A DNA stretch of 58,571 nt from Chitinophagaceae bacterium (GCA_020848815.1 JADLHL010000073.1:1-58571), one strand, 5' to 3'. Shown: positions 25,682-36,140, counted from the stretch's first letter. The notes: generated by a model from the letters alone, not told the origin. A program made the numbers and translations.

Positions 25682-27112
25682 TCAACACAACTGGTAGGCG
25701 GGAGTGGCCATGGCCAACAGCGTTGTTTGTTTAATAAAACTGTTAACAGGCAAGCCCGGTGCTACCTGTGCTTCAATGATGGAAGAGAGTTGATGCGGGC
25801 TTTGTAATAAGTGCTCACAAAGCTGTTGTACAATGTCACTTTTTTTGTATTTATGCAAGGATTCTATTAATGGTTCCCATTCAATATCACCTTTGAGTTT
25901 AAAACGGTTGATGGCTTTTTTGCCGAGTGTGTTTTGCATCTTACCCATTTGCATATCGTCATCGGCGGGGGTACTAAGTTCAAACGGCTCAGCAAGGGCT
26001 ACCAACTGCGGCAGCCGCATACGTAGCAGCAGCGAACTGCTGTCTATCCAATTAGTGCCGCCGGGCCAGCCCGCTACCGATGGAGGGTAGAGCAGTATTT
26101 GCCCGAGTGCTCTTTGCAACAGTAATTGTATGTCAGGATTTTCTAACTGCATGGGCAGCATGCGGCGTATACCTACCCACAAAACCACAGGGCTTTTAAC
26201 GATTTTTCCCTGATTGGCGATATCATAAAACCAGTTGGCTGTAAAAATGTCGCCGAGTAGTTGTTTCATTTCATAACCACTATCATAAAATCTTTTCGAC
26301 AGCCAGCTAACGTGTTCCTCATTCACCTCTTCATTTACCAAAAAGCGATACAGTTTGGCGGTAATGAAACGAGCTGTTTGCGGTTGTTTAAGCAGCATCG
26401 CCAATACGTCATCGCCATTAAAATTGCCGCTCATTCCAAAGATGGTTTTGCTGCCAAGATCATGTTGGTTTTTTCTAAATACAAATTCGCCATTTGGATT
26501 GAAACCCCAGCCGGTAAAAGCTCTGGCTGCCTCTTTTACATCTTGCTCTGTGTAGTGCCCACGGCCAAGGGTAAAGAGCTCCATTACCTCACGGGCAAAG
26601 TTTTCGTTGGGCTGCAGTTTTCTGTTTTGCTGATTGTTGAGGAATGCAAGCATGGCGGCAGATTTGCTCACATTGGCAAGCAGTGTGGCAAAATTACCCA
26701 AGGCGCCTTCTCGTACCACGTGCAACAATTGCTGCTGGTACAGGCTATTCAGGTTTCGGCAGGCAAAATGCCCATGCCAAAACAGGGCAATTTTTTCCCG
26801 CAGTTGTGCCTCACTGTTTACCATTTCGTTCAGCCACCGGAGATTCAACTGCTTAATCGCTTCTCTGCTTTGCTGCTGTAATTTTTCACGTTGTTCTTTC
26901 TGCGCAGCAGCCTGGCCATTGTTGTTGCCAGCCATCATAGCTGGTAGTGTATCCAACGATGGTTGCGGTACAGTTATGGGCCGGAGTGGTTGCTGTGATT
27001 GCTTCCAGTATTTATCAAAATGAGATTCGGCCTTCCATTTGCCATTTGAGAGTAAGGTGGCTGCAGTGGGGCCAAAGCCGGCCCGCCAGAAAAAATGTTG
27101 CGCAAGATTCAT
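25682..27112 (-). CDS. DUF1800 family protein
   Basis: A 476-aa protein matching DUF1800: AQHFFWRAGFGPT near the start, REKIALFWHGHF, NENFAREVMELFTLGRGHYTEQDVKEAARAFTGWG (the most conserved block), and LYPPSVAGWPGGTNWIDSSSLLLR near residue 360. No clear signal peptide is seen. It is the first gene of a two-gene operon with DUF1501; the pair is often found together and a role in export or handling of surface polymers has been suggested but is not shown. It has no membrane helices. Confidence 0.9.
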   Translation of the reverse strand: MNLAQHFFWRAGFGPTAATLLSNGKWKAESHFDKYWKQSQQPLRPITVPQPSLDTLPAMMAGNNNGQAAAQKEQREKLQQQSREAIKQLNLRWLNEMVNSEAQLREKIALFWHGHFACRNLNSLYQQQLLHVVREGALGNFATLLANVSKSAAMLAFLNNQQNRKLQPNENFAREVMELFTLGRGHYTEQDVKEAARAFTGWGFNPNGEFVFRKNQHDLGSKTIFGMSGNFNGDDVLAMLLKQPQTARFITAKLYRFLVNEEVNEEHVSWLSKRFYDSGYEMKQLLGDIFTANWFYDIANQGKIVKSPVVLWVGIRRMLPMQLENPDIQLLLQRALGQILLYPPSVAGWPGGTNWIDSSSLLLRMRLPQLVALAEPFELSTPADDDMQMGKMQNTLGKKAINRFKLKGDIEWEPLIESLHKYKKSDIVQQLCEHLLQSPHQLSSIIEAQVAPGLPVNSFIKQTTLLAMATPAYQLC

Positions 27113-27168
27113 ACAGCGAAATGCTTAGGGCGTTGAGACGGCAATGTTGTTAAAAGGTTTAACTATTC

Positions 27169-27198
27169 ACAAAAAAAGGCTACCCGAAGGTAGCCTTT
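27169..27198 (-). terminator. Terminator of the secreted sugar-dehydrogenase-like gene
   Basis: Minus strand: AAAGGCTACC-TTCG-GGTAGCCTTT followed by more T. The stem is perfect and the loop is the stable UUCG tetraloop. Confidence 0.9.
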
Positions 27199-27222
27199 AC
27201 TATACTGAATTGTTGGAAGAGC

Positions 27223-29877
27223 TTATTGCTTTTGAAGCTTCAATGTTTGAATGAAATACTGACCTTTTGCCTGCATTTGATAAGTACCGGCAGGAAGCCC
27301 GTTCATATCAATCAAAATGTTGTTTTGGCCTTTTGCTATGGCAGCAGTTTGGCTACGCACCACACGGCCGCTGGCATCGGTAAGTTGCCATTGTACTTTA
27401 TCTTCTTTGTCGGCAAAAATGCTGAGCGTGGCAGCTGTTTTCACAGGGTTAGGGTAAATTTTCACCACAAACGAGCCACCGCTTTTTGAAATAGAAACTA
27501 CGCCAGAATACAAAGATTTGCCATCAATATCTTTCAGTTTGAGGCGATAGTATACTATACTGACAGCGGTATTTGCTACGGTCAAATCATTAAAGCGGTA
27601 GTTATTTGCCACACTGCTGTTTCCTTTTGCTTTTACAAAACCAAGACTGCTGAAATAGCGGCCATCTACACTTCTTTCTACTTCAAAGCCATCAGCACCA
27701 GATTCGGTGAGGGTGCTCCACGAGATACTTGCTGCACTACCCATCCAGCTGGCATTAAAGTCTTTGAGTTCAACGGGCAATACCGTGAGTGAGTTATTGG
27801 CAACATAGAATGAACTGAAAGTGTTAAGCGTTGCATTGATGACATAGGCGTTGCTTCCGAAAGCATCTACACTACTCACAGCAACGGGTGTGGCAATGCC
27901 GGTAACGTTGGTAAAACAGCCACTGCCTGCTGTTTTAAATAAACCTAAATCGTCTTTAGAGTCTATACCGCTGCTAAAGCCACTGCTATTAGTTGCTGTT
28001 AGCAACGCATTGTATTCTGCTGCGGTAAGATAAATGCGTAAACCTACACCACCATTGAGGTTGAAAGGGCCTGCGTTTGAAGTAGAGATGGCCATGTTGC
28101 GGTCGAGGTACAAACGCTTACTGTTATCTTCACGAGGAGTGCTGCTTTTGTACAGCGTAGTTGTTATTGTACCCAGGTTATTACCATTGGCACGAACTTC
28201 TGCTACAATGTTGCCGTCAGCGTCTGTAATGGGTACCCACAAGTTGGTATTGTCGGAGTTAATCACTACGGAGTTGACAGTTACGCAAGTGTTGTCTGTA
28301 CCTGGCGCAATGGGAATGTGGGAAGGAATGGTGCTTTTTCCGGCGTTGTTATTGTAGCCTATGAATTCGTATTTCTGCACACATCCCGGGCAGCCCGGTA
28401 CAATTGGGTTAAGGGCACTTGGGCCGGAGGTGGTGGCCGACTGGTCCATTATTACAAAAAGGGATTTTCCATCCGGAGCGTAAGTGACATCTCTGAATCG
28501 GTTTTGACTGCCAAATAATGTAACAGTGTCACGAACACCATCTACTGTTGTCATTGCCGAGCCATCAGCATTCAATTTCAATCGCAATATTCTACCCCAT
28601 TTGAGAGATGAGAGCAGGAGGCTGTTTTTCCAGCCTGGAATAACGCTGCCGGTATATATTTCCATACCCGATGGTGCTTCGCTGGGCCAGGCACCATTAT
28701 TAGTTTGGTTGTTGTAGATAGATGTTACTGTAGCAAGAGATGCATCGTAAAAAGCATAAATCGGATTGCGGTAATTGGCCCCGATAGCGGTAGCATTGTT
28801 TTGCTCACCATTGCTTGCCGGAATAGTAGGCAAAGAACCACCCGTTGCGCCTGCTTTCAAACCGTTGTAATTGCCATCATTCATACCTATGACCAAGGGG
28901 TGGCCGTAGTTTTTACCACCTTCAATCACGTTTATTTCATCATCGCTGAACGGGCCATGGCTGCTTCCGTATAAACGGCCCACTCCACCAATATTGGCAT
29001 AAGAAAAGCCTTGGTTGTTGCGAATGCCAATCGACCAAACGGCACTGTTTGTACTGTAAGGGTTGTCGTTTGGTATCCACTTATTGTAATCTACAGCGCC
29101 TTGGTCTGCATCTGCATCTTCAGTTATATTAAAGCGCAATATTTTGCCTTGATACGAGGCAGGATCTTGAGCACGGATGATGCGGCTTTGATTGCTAAAC
29201 TGACCGGCACCCATATCGCCCACGGAATAAAAAAGGTAGTTGGTGCCACCTACAGGTGCAATGGTCATGCGGCCAGAGTTGTGGTCGTTGCTACCGGGCA
29301 GCGTATCGCACAAAATAACCGGGTTGGTTAATTTACCTAGTGTAGAGTTCCAGGTCCAGCGGGTAAGAAATGTTCTAAAATATTGGCCCTGACCATCGGG
29401 GTAAGTGCCCGACACAGTTGTTGTGGTATTTCTGCCCGTATAAGAGCGTACGTAAGCCAAAAAGACGTAGGGGTTGGAACCGCTAAAGTCGGGATGAAAA
29501 GCCATGCCCATCATGCCTCCCTGAGGCCACTGAAAGTTGCTTTCGCTGCCTGTGAAAGTTCTTTTATGGGCATCAAAAACAGCATTGGTAAGGCCCGAAG
29601 TAGCAGCATTGTTTGTGGTATTGTGTTGGATATCTAAGGCAGTGGTAGCAGCACCTGTCGATGGATCAATTCTTCTCACCCGGTAGCCACGGGCTTCTGT
29701 TACCCACAAAAATCCATCGGGGCCGTAAGCCACATCCCAAGGGTCAAAAAAATTGGCTTGAAGATTGGTGGATTTGAACACTTCGCCGTGACGGCCACCT
29801 ACAACCTGAGCCTGAGTGCTGGAGTGAATGAGGAGCAACAGGCATAACATACGCACAAGCGTAAAAGTCTTTTGCAT
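27223..29877 (-). CDS. Secreted PQQ-type sugar dehydrogenase-like protein with type IX sorting domain
   Basis: An 884-aa exported protein. Residues 1-23 are a signal peptide. Residues about 25-510 form a six-bladed propeller of the glucose/sorbosone dehydrogenase family (FFDPWDVAYGPDGFLWVTE, GMMGMAFHPDF, GGTNYLFYSVGDMG, GIRNNQGFSYANIGG, EGGKNYGHP), which in active members oxidises sugars with PQQ; activity here is not certain. A middle part of beta-rich repeats follows, with a fibronectin-like segment (PVELKDFNASWMGSAASISW). The last 80 residues (KIYPNPVKTAATLSIF ... GLPAGTYQMQ) are a type A sorting domain for type IX secretion. It is divergent from the giant adhesin gene. Confidence 0.88.
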   Translation of the reverse strand: MQKTFTLVRMLCLLLLIHSSTQAQVVGGRHGEVFKSTNLQANFFDPWDVAYGPDGFLWVTEARGYRVRRIDPSTGAATTALDIQHNTTNNAATSGLTNAVFDAHKRTFTGSESNFQWPQGGMMGMAFHPDFSGSNPYVFLAYVRSYTGRNTTTTVSGTYPDGQGQYFRTFLTRWTWNSTLGKLTNPVILCDTLPGSNDHNSGRMTIAPVGGTNYLFYSVGDMGAGQFSNQSRIIRAQDPASYQGKILRFNITEDADADQGAVDYNKWIPNDNPYSTNSAVWSIGIRNNQGFSYANIGGVGRLYGSSHGPFSDDEINVIEGGKNYGHPLVIGMNDGNYNGLKAGATGGSLPTIPASNGEQNNATAIGANYRNPIYAFYDASLATVTSIYNNQTNNGAWPSEAPSGMEIYTGSVIPGWKNSLLLSSLKWGRILRLKLNADGSAMTTVDGVRDTVTLFGSQNRFRDVTYAPDGKSLFVIMDQSATTSGPSALNPIVPGCPGCVQKYEFIGYNNNAGKSTIPSHIPIAPGTDNTCVTVNSVVINSDNTNLWVPITDADGNIVAEVRANGNNLGTITTTLYKSSTPREDNSKRLYLDRNMAISTSNAGPFNLNGGVGLRIYLTAAEYNALLTATNSSGFSSGIDSKDDLGLFKTAGSGCFTNVTGIATPVAVSSVDAFGSNAYVINATLNTFSSFYVANNSLTVLPVELKDFNASWMGSAASISWSTLTESGADGFEVERSVDGRYFSSLGFVKAKGNSSVANNYRFNDLTVANTAVSIVYYRLKLKDIDGKSLYSGVVSISKSGGSFVVKIYPNPVKTAATLSIFADKEDKVQWQLTDASGRVVRSQTAAIAKGQNNILIDMNGLPAGTYQMQAKGQYFIQTLKLQKQ

Positions 29878-30382
29878 AGAAGCAAGGGGGTTAGTAAAAA
29901 AATGAATTTCCAGGGCAGTTTAAGGAGGCGCAGGGTTTTGCAGCGAAACGTATGCTGGTTTTCAAAGCACCTGGGTGGTGGTGCATTTTGCTTTATTGGC
30001 TCTCATACGCTCTGATGGGTATCTTATCTAAGCGTTAAAATTATTGTTTAGACATTTGACATTCATCAAAATCGTAAAAAAATAATTGGCAGTTATTTGC
30101 AAGACATTGATAATCAATGATTTAATAATTGTGCATTTGACGAAAATTTTATGCAGATGCTGCGCTTTCTGTGGAAAACGGTGTACCTTTACCCTTCAAA
30201 TGGGTACTCCCATGCTGCTATTCGGATCAAATCCCTTCCTTCTTAAGCTGATCCACCTATACCCTGAACTTAAAAGCCCTGCGCTTTTGTTCAATACCTG
30301 ACATTCCTTAGACATTCATGGGTTCATTAAGGTTTCACCACCTTAGTCCACCTGATTTTTCATCATACTAGCTGGAACATGT
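29878..30382. other. 505-base divergent intergenic region
   Basis: Separates two divergent type IX secretion cargo genes. AT-rich in the middle. It holds a near promoter box GTACCTTTAC at about 30182, which would leave a leader of some 190 bases for the adhesin gene. Two similar motifs, TTTAGACATTTGACATTCAT (30041) and TGACATTCCTTAGACATTCAT (30299), occur about 250 bases apart. The 71-codon track ORF at 30086 lacks convincing protein character. No RNA gene recognised. Confidence 0.35.
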
Positions 30383-33300
30383 ATGATAAAATGGGTCTAT
30401 TGGATATTAATTATTTTGGGTTGTACCACACCGTTGATGAGCGGTGCACAACTGATAGGTGGCGATGTAAACAAACCGATTAATCAGGTTTATTACATCG
30501 GCAACAATAACGTGGGTGATTATTTGCCTACGTTTACTGTTACTGCACCTGCTACCTGCGGCGGTACAGGTTCTGTACGAATTGTATGGAACGGGGGTAC
30601 TAAATCAACAACAGTTCGGCAAATAGCCCGGCACGGTGGTTTAACATTCGGGGGTACTTTAATACCAGGTTCGTCAAATAATCTTACAAGCGCCAACAGT
30701 TATACCTACACTTTTACCGGCCTCGCTCCCGGTACTTACACCTTTAGTTTATCAAGAGACCCGTATGATGATATTTTGACTACGAACAACGTAGCTGCAG
30801 GTGCCGCAGACGATTGGGCGATTGGGAATTATAATTCAATCGGTGACCAGCAACGTTGTGCCGTCATTGGCGTTATCATCATGCCAAGCACCGGAAACCT
30901 GCCTAATATTACCGCCACAGCTGAAGCTGCCACCAGTTGCATAAGTTCTGTGGGCCGCGTCGTTATCACCGGCCTTACACCAGGTACAACTTATCAATAT
31001 GCCACCTTAGTTGGTGGTACTTACACCAGCACAGGTGTAATACCAGCTTCCGGGCAGTTTACAATTAATAATCTGTATCCTGGCAATTATCCGGTTAAGA
31101 TAAGGGTGGCAGGTACCACTTGTTATCGTGAGTTGAACATTAAAGTACCAAGCCCTGTTGGGGTACCATGTTTTACTACCGATGAACTGATAGATTTTGC
31201 GCCAACTGGTACCAGCATCATTACCAATGGCAACTTTGGTACTGCTGCGGCAACCATGCCTAGTTTGGCAGGTACACCAGGTGTTACAGATTATATAGCG
31301 GTTACGATTGGCAGTGGTCAGCCACTAGACTCCAGATATGCTATTGCCCGCTCTACCGACAATGCTGATAATGGAGGTGTTGTTTCATGGAATGGCAGGT
31401 TGCGCAATTTGCAATACCCCACACAAGGCAATCACATTTTTGCCTGTTTACAAAAATCCAAAGATCATACTGGTTCTGTAACGCAGGCTGATGGTACTAC
31501 CAACGGATTTATGATGGTAGTAAATGCTCACTACAAAACAGACCGTGTACTCTTTCTCTCGAATTTGAATTTGATACAAGGCCGTACTTATCAGTTTTCT
31601 TTTTGGGCAAAAAATCTGCAGCCATTTATGCCTAAAAATAAAAACAATGGTACTGCTGATGGTGAACCCACATATCAACCTATTGTACCAAGGTTGGGCT
31701 TGGTGGTGAATGGTATTATTTATGATTATGCTGAGTTGGGATATGTAGTAGAACCTGCTGCTTATTCTTCTTCTACCTACCTCACCCAAATGGGTTGGGA
31801 ACAATTTAAAATTCGCTTTACTGCTCCGGTAAATAACAGCAATTCAAACGTGGGTATTTACAACCTCCAACAAGGTGGTTTTGGTAACGACTTTTTGATT
31901 GATGATGTGGAGTTGTATGAGATAACTTATATAGGCGATAAAGTATGGAACGACCTGAATAAAAATGGCCTGCAGGATGCCGACGAACCTGGTATGGCTA
32001 ACATTACCGTTACCCTCAACGATGCTTCAGGAAACCCAATAAAAACAACCGTTTCAGACGCTTTTGGCAACTATAAATTCAACGTGCCTTACAATACCGA
32101 TAACTATTCTGTTTCATTTATTGCACCACCAAACTACAGCTTTACTGCAAGGGTTGGTAGTGGTGCTACACAAGCAAATGATAGCGACCCAAATCCTGTA
32201 AACGGTCGCACGGCCAACTTTACACTTACGCCTGGTACCAGCCAGCGGGATATTGACTGCGGCCTCATTTTTAATACTCCTACTCAGTATGCTTCCATCG
32301 GCGATTTTGTGTGGATGGATAATGACGGCGATGGTATTCAGGATGCTGGTGAAGCAGGCGTATCTGGTGTAGTTATTTCTCTTTTCAATAGTAGTGATGT
32401 ACTGGTGGCCTCCACTATTTCAGACGCAAGGGGCTTTTACCGTTTCGACAGGGTGAATCCCGGACAATATCGTATTGGTGTTACTACCCCTCCGGGCACT
32501 ATAGTTACGCTGATAAATCAAGGTGGGAATGATGCGGTAGATAATGACATAAATACAACAGGATTATACGCTGGTCGTACAGATTTGATAACCCTCACTA
32601 CGGGTCAAACCATTTCTAATGTAGACATTGGCTTGTTTATTACCGATGCTACCCGCTACAGTATTGGCGATCGTGTATGGAACGATATCAACAATAACGG
32701 TATTCAGGAAGCTGGCGAACCAGGCATACCCAGTGTTGAGCTTTCTCTGTACAAACCCGGAGCTGATGGATTGCCCAACACCGCCGACGATATCTACATC
32801 GCTACTACCATTACTGATGGTTTTGGGGTGTACCAATTCAACGATCTGGACATTACTTATTACTTCGTGAAGTTGACGCTGCCTGCCGGATATGCTGTGG
32901 TAGCAGCCGATCAGGGAAGCAATGATTATGCAGACAACGACATTCAACCCGCTACTTTGTGCTCTCCACTTATTGGTTTTTTGGTGTGGGATTTAAACGT
33001 GTACCATGTAGATATTGGCTTGCGGCTTACCAATCCTCCTGCCAACTGGTCATCTATTGGTGATGTGGTTTGGAACGATTTAGATGCCGATGGCATACAA
33101 GATGCGAATGAGCCTTACATGCCAGCTATTACAGTTACATTGTATAATACCCTTGGCGCCGTGGTTAGCACCACTACTACCGACTCATTGGGGTATTACC
33201 GCTTTGTAAATGTGGCTCCATCAAATTATGTCTTGGGCTTTAGCAATTTGCCAAATGGTTATTTATTTAGCCTGCAAGATCGGGGTGGTAATGATAATAT

Positions 33301-35443
33301 CGACAGCGATGTAGATGCACTTACGGGGTTAACTAACTTGTTTGCACTGGCTGGTGGCGTTACCAACCTGAGTTTTGATGCAGCTATTCGCCAAGGCAAA
33401 AACCCAGGTACAGGCTCCGTCGGTAATCTGGTTTGGATAGATTTGGATGCCGATGGCGTTCAGGATGAAAATGAAACGGGTGTGTCCCATGTTACTGTCA
33501 CCCTACGTGAGGCAGGTGCTAACGGTATTTTAAATGATGCCGATGACGTATTGTACACAACCGTAACCAATGCTTTGGGTGAATATTCATTTACCAATTT
33601 GCCGTCTTCTCACAAATACCGTGTAGAGTTTAGCAATATCAATACCTCTTGGTATACACTTACTACGCTGAATGCCGGCACCGATGATAAGTACGATAGT
33701 GATGGCTTGCCATTGGTAGGAAGCACTTCTGTAACCAGTGATTTTGGCCTGGCTGAAGGCGAACAAAAAATTGACATTGCACTTGGTTTATTGCTTACTG
33801 CCAGCAGCAACAGAATAATTGGTGACCGTGTGTGGCTGGACCTGAATTTGAACGGTATGCAAGAGGCAGGAGAACAAAGAGGTATACCCGGTGTAACCGT
33901 GGACCTGCTGGATGTAGGCGGTAATCTGGTGACCATTGGTGGCAAAAGAGTACAAACAACCACCAACAGAAGCGGTTACTATCGTTTTTATGGATTGGCC
34001 GATGGTACATACTTTCCAAGATTCAGCAACTTGCCTGCGGGCTTTATGCTTTCTCCAATTGACCAGGGTGGCAATGATCTTATTGATAGTGACGTGAATG
34101 GTGTAAATGGCCGTGTTACTGTTGGTTTGCCAATTACATCTGTAGCTCGTACCAATTATACCGCCGATTTGGGTGTTATTCCTCTGGCTAGCTATATAGG
34201 CGACTATGTATGGAACGATTTGAATGGCGATGGTATACAAGAAGCCGGCGAACCAGGCTTGGCAGGCGTAACCGTTACATTATATAGCGATATGGGAACA
34301 CCGTTGGGTTCAACTGTTACTGATGCTGCTGGTAAATATTATTTCTTCAATGTACCGGCCGGTAATTATACCATGGGTTATAGTACCTACCCAACCATAA
34401 TGGAGTTTACATTGCAAGAGGCTGCTCCCGCTGCTAATGGTAGCGATGTAAGCCGAACCACTGGTCGCACCAATGTATTTACAGTTGTATCTGGTGTAAA
34501 TAATATTGATGTGGATGCTGGCCTTCGTGCATCATTCATTGGTCGTGTGGGAGATTATGTGTGGGACGACTACGATCAGGATGGCATACAAGATGCTAAT
34601 GAGCCGGGCGTAGCAGGCATTACCGTGCAACTCATTAATCTAAACACAGGACAGGTAATAGGTGAAGCCGTTACAAAAGGCAATGGCTTCTTCCAATTCT
34701 TTACTGTACCAATTGATGTACCACTAAGAGCCATTTTTGCCAATGCCATAGCCAACTTTACCGTAGCCAATCAGGGCAATGGAAGTAACGACAGCAAAGT
34801 GGATGCCAGCGGTGTAACCATCAGCAACTTTACGCTGCCATACGCTTCCGGTATTTACAACATTGATGCTGGCTTAATCAGGCCTCCGGGTGCACTGCCT
34901 GTAAAAGGTTTGACACTTAGTGCCAGCAAACAACAAGAGCATGTAAACCTTACCTGGAAAACAATATGGGAAGCCAACACACAAACTTGTGTGATAGAAA
35001 GAAGTACGAACGGGCAAACCTTTACCCGCATTGCAGAAATGCCAGCTGTGGGAAATAGCAACAATGGCCACCAGTACTATTTCATCGACCGGAATGTACC
35101 TGCCGGCAGCTTGTATTACAGAATACGGGTAATGGATAAAGATGACAAGTCGCTTACTTCTAACATAGCAGTGGTGAGTAGCAATATAGCAGTAGCTACA
35201 ACGGTATACCCCAACCCCGTGCATCAGCAACTGTATGTAAGCTTACCACAAAAAGGACTCTATCAGGTACGCCTGATGAACACTGCCGGACAAACGGTGT
35301 ACAGCCAAACGGTTGACGGCAGCCAGGGGGGCGCTACACATGCAATTACCCGGAAGCATTGGCCTGCCGGTGTATATCGGTTGGTGATCGCCGACACATC
35401 AGGAAAAACAGGAAGCAGTGTCTTCAATGTCATGTTCGATTGA
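30383..35443 (+). CDS. Giant repeat adhesin with eight SdrD-B-like domains and type IX sorting domain
   Basis: A 1686-aa surface or secreted protein. Residues 1-22 are a signal peptide; residues 23 to about 515 are beta-rich domains without a family I can name, including SFWAKNLQPFMPKNKNN and DDVELYEIT that resemble a carbohydrate-binding jelly roll. Eight tandem SdrD-B/Cna-B-like domains of about 110-130 aa begin near residues 517, 639, 761, 892, 1013, 1146, 1272 and 1389, each with a version of IGDxVWNDLNxDGIQDxxEPG, an Asp-rich calcium-binding loop. A final fibronectin-like part (KGLTLSASKQQEHVNLTW) and sorting domain (YPNPVHQQLYVSL ... WPAGVYRLVI) point to type IX secretion. Likely adhesion or matrix role. 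Confidence 0.92.
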   Translation: MIKWVYWILIILGCTTPLMSGAQLIGGDVNKPINQVYYIGNNNVGDYLPTFTVTAPATCGGTGSVRIVWNGGTKSTTVRQIARHGGLTFGGTLIPGSSNNLTSANSYTYTFTGLAPGTYTFSLSRDPYDDILTTNNVAAGAADDWAIGNYNSIGDQQRCAVIGVIIMPSTGNLPNITATAEAATSCISSVGRVVITGLTPGTTYQYATLVGGTYTSTGVIPASGQFTINNLYPGNYPVKIRVAGTTCYRELNIKVPSPVGVPCFTTDELIDFAPTGTSIITNGNFGTAAATMPSLAGTPGVTDYIAVTIGSGQPLDSRYAIARSTDNADNGGVVSWNGRLRNLQYPTQGNHIFACLQKSKDHTGSVTQADGTTNGFMMVVNAHYKTDRVLFLSNLNLIQGRTYQFSFWAKNLQPFMPKNKNNGTADGEPTYQPIVPRLGLVVNGIIYDYAELGYVVEPAAYSSSTYLTQMGWEQFKIRFTAPVNNSNSNVGIYNLQQGGFGNDFLIDDVELYEITYIGDKVWNDLNKNGLQDADEPGMANITVTLNDASGNPIKTTVSDAFGNYKFNVPYNTDNYSVSFIAPPNYSFTARVGSGATQANDSDPNPVNGRTANFTLTPGTSQRDIDCGLIFNTPTQYASIGDFVWMDNDGDGIQDAGEAGVSGVVISLFNSSDVLVASTISDARGFYRFDRVNPGQYRIGVTTPPGTIVTLINQGGNDAVDNDINTTGLYAGRTDLITLTTGQTISNVDIGLFITDATRYSIGDRVWNDINNNGIQEAGEPGIPSVELSLYKPGADGLPNTADDIYIATTITDGFGVYQFNDLDITYYFVKLTLPAGYAVVAADQGSNDYADNDIQPATLCSPLIGFLVWDLNVYHVDIGLRLTNPPANWSSIGDVVWNDLDADGIQDANEPYMPAITVTLYNTLGAVVSTTTTDSLGYYRFVNVAPSNYVLGFSNLPNGYLFSLQDRGGNDNIDSDVDALTGLTNLFALAGGVTNLSFDAAIRQGKNPGTGSVGNLVWIDLDADGVQDENETGVSHVTVTLREAGANGILNDADDVLYTTVTNALGEYSFTNLPSSHKYRVEFSNINTSWYTLTTLNAGTDDKYDSDGLPLVGSTSVTSDFGLAEGEQKIDIALGLLLTASSNRIIGDRVWLDLNLNGMQEAGEQRGIPGVTVDLLDVGGNLVTIGGKRVQTTTNRSGYYRFYGLADGTYFPRFSNLPAGFMLSPIDQGGNDLIDSDVNGVNGRVTVGLPITSVARTNYTADLGVIPLASYIGDYVWNDLNGDGIQEAGEPGLAGVTVTLYSDMGTPLGSTVTDAAGKYYFFNVPAGNYTMGYSTYPTIMEFTLQEAAPAANGSDVSRTTGRTNVFTVVSGVNNIDVDAGLRASFIGRVGDYVWDDYDQDGIQDANEPGVAGITVQLINLNTGQVIGEAVTKGNGFFQFFTVPIDVPLRAIFANAIANFTVANQGNGSNDSKVDASGVTISNFTLPYASGIYNIDAGLIRPPGALPVKGLTLSASKQQEHVNLTWKTIWEANTQTCVIERSTNGQTFTRIAEMPAVGNSNNGHQYYFIDRNVPAGSLYYRIRVMDKDDKSLTSNIAVVSSNIAVATTVYPNPVHQQLYVSLPQKGLYQVRLMNTAGQTVYSQTVDGSQGGATHAITRKHWPAGVYRLVIADTSGKTGSSVFNVMFD

Positions 35444-35483
35444 TGATTCCTCATCGCCGTCACGCTTACCCCCCAAATTACAA

Positions 35484-35507
35484 ATGGCTGCCCATGCGGG
35501 CAGCCAT
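35484..35507 (+). terminator. Hairpin after the adhesin gene, weak terminator
   Basis: Perfect 10-bp stem ATGGCTGCCC / GGGCAGCCAT with loop ATGC, 40 bases past the stop. The T-run is poor (ATTGTTG), so termination there is likely but not certain. Confidence 0.5.
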
Positions 35508-35586
35508 ATTGTTGCAGTTAGTGTTGATTGACCCATATATGACCAGCCACAATTCCTGAGTGCTGCACCATTATTAAATTTTTTTC

Positions 35587-35604
35587 TTTCAGAAATAATT
35601 GAAA
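35587..35604. promoter_or_regulatory. Putative operator 1, upstream of the GbsR/MarR-type gene
   Basis: TTTCAGAAATAATTGAAA: half-sites TTTCA and TGAAA... spaced by 8 bases, 30 bases before the regulator's ATG. The reverse complement matches operator 2 at 17 of 18 positions. The site overlaps a possible -33 TTG, consistent with repression of its own gene. Confidence 0.55.
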
Positions 35605-35633
35605 GTTTAGAATGATTACTGTAGTTTTATGTC

Positions 35634-36140
35634 ATGCAATTAGCAGATGCCAAAAATCAATTTGTAGCCGCCTGGGGAAGCTTCGGCAGCAACTGGGGAA
35701 TTAACCGAACTATGGCTCAAATTCATGCATACCTATTGGTGAGTACGCAGCCGCAAAGCACCGAAGACATTATGCAACAACTGAGTGTGAGCCGGGGAAA
35801 TGCCAATATGAACATCCGGGAGCTCATTAATTGGGGGTTGGTAGACAGGGTAGTGGTGCATGGCGAACGCAAGGAATATTTTCAGGCAGAAAAAGATATT
35901 TGGAAAGTGGCCCGCATTATTGTCAGGGAACGGAAAAAGCGGGAACTGGAGCCCATGCTCAAGTTTATTGAAAGCCTGCAGCAGGTAAACGAAGGTGGTA
36001 CCGAAGCCGACATACAGGCATTTCAACAGACCATGGAAGGCATTCGCAAATTTGGCCGCCAAACAGACCAAGCTATGGAAGCCATGCTAAAAGCAGAGGA
36101 AAGCTGGCTGGTGAGCACCTTACTCAAGCTGGTGAAGTAA
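35634..36140 (+). CDS. GbsR/MarR-type transcriptional regulator
   Basis: A 168-aa protein with a MarR-like winged helix (MAQIHAYLLVSTQPQSTEDIMQQLSVSRGNANMNIRELINWGLVDRVVVHGERKEYF) and a helical C-terminus for dimer formation. The family (COG1510) includes GbsR, the choline-sensing repressor of glycine betaine synthesis, but no betaine genes are here. An 18-bp inverted site lies before this gene and another before the next gene, so the likely targets are itself and the membrane protein and DCC-type genes that follow. Ligand unknown. Confidence 0.85.
   Translation: MQLADAKNQFVAAWGSFGSNWGINRTMAQIHAYLLVSTQPQSTEDIMQQLSVSRGNANMNIRELINWGLVDRVVVHGERKEYFQAEKDIWKVARIIVRERKKRELEPMLKFIESLQQVNEGGTEADIQAFQQTMEGIRKFGRQTDQAMEAMLKAEESWLVSTLLKLVK

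Noticed and set aside
30086-30301. 71-codon plus-strand ORF with a few cysteines before the adhesin gene
   Set aside because: No protein-like pattern, and it overlaps a likely leader of the adhesin transcript.
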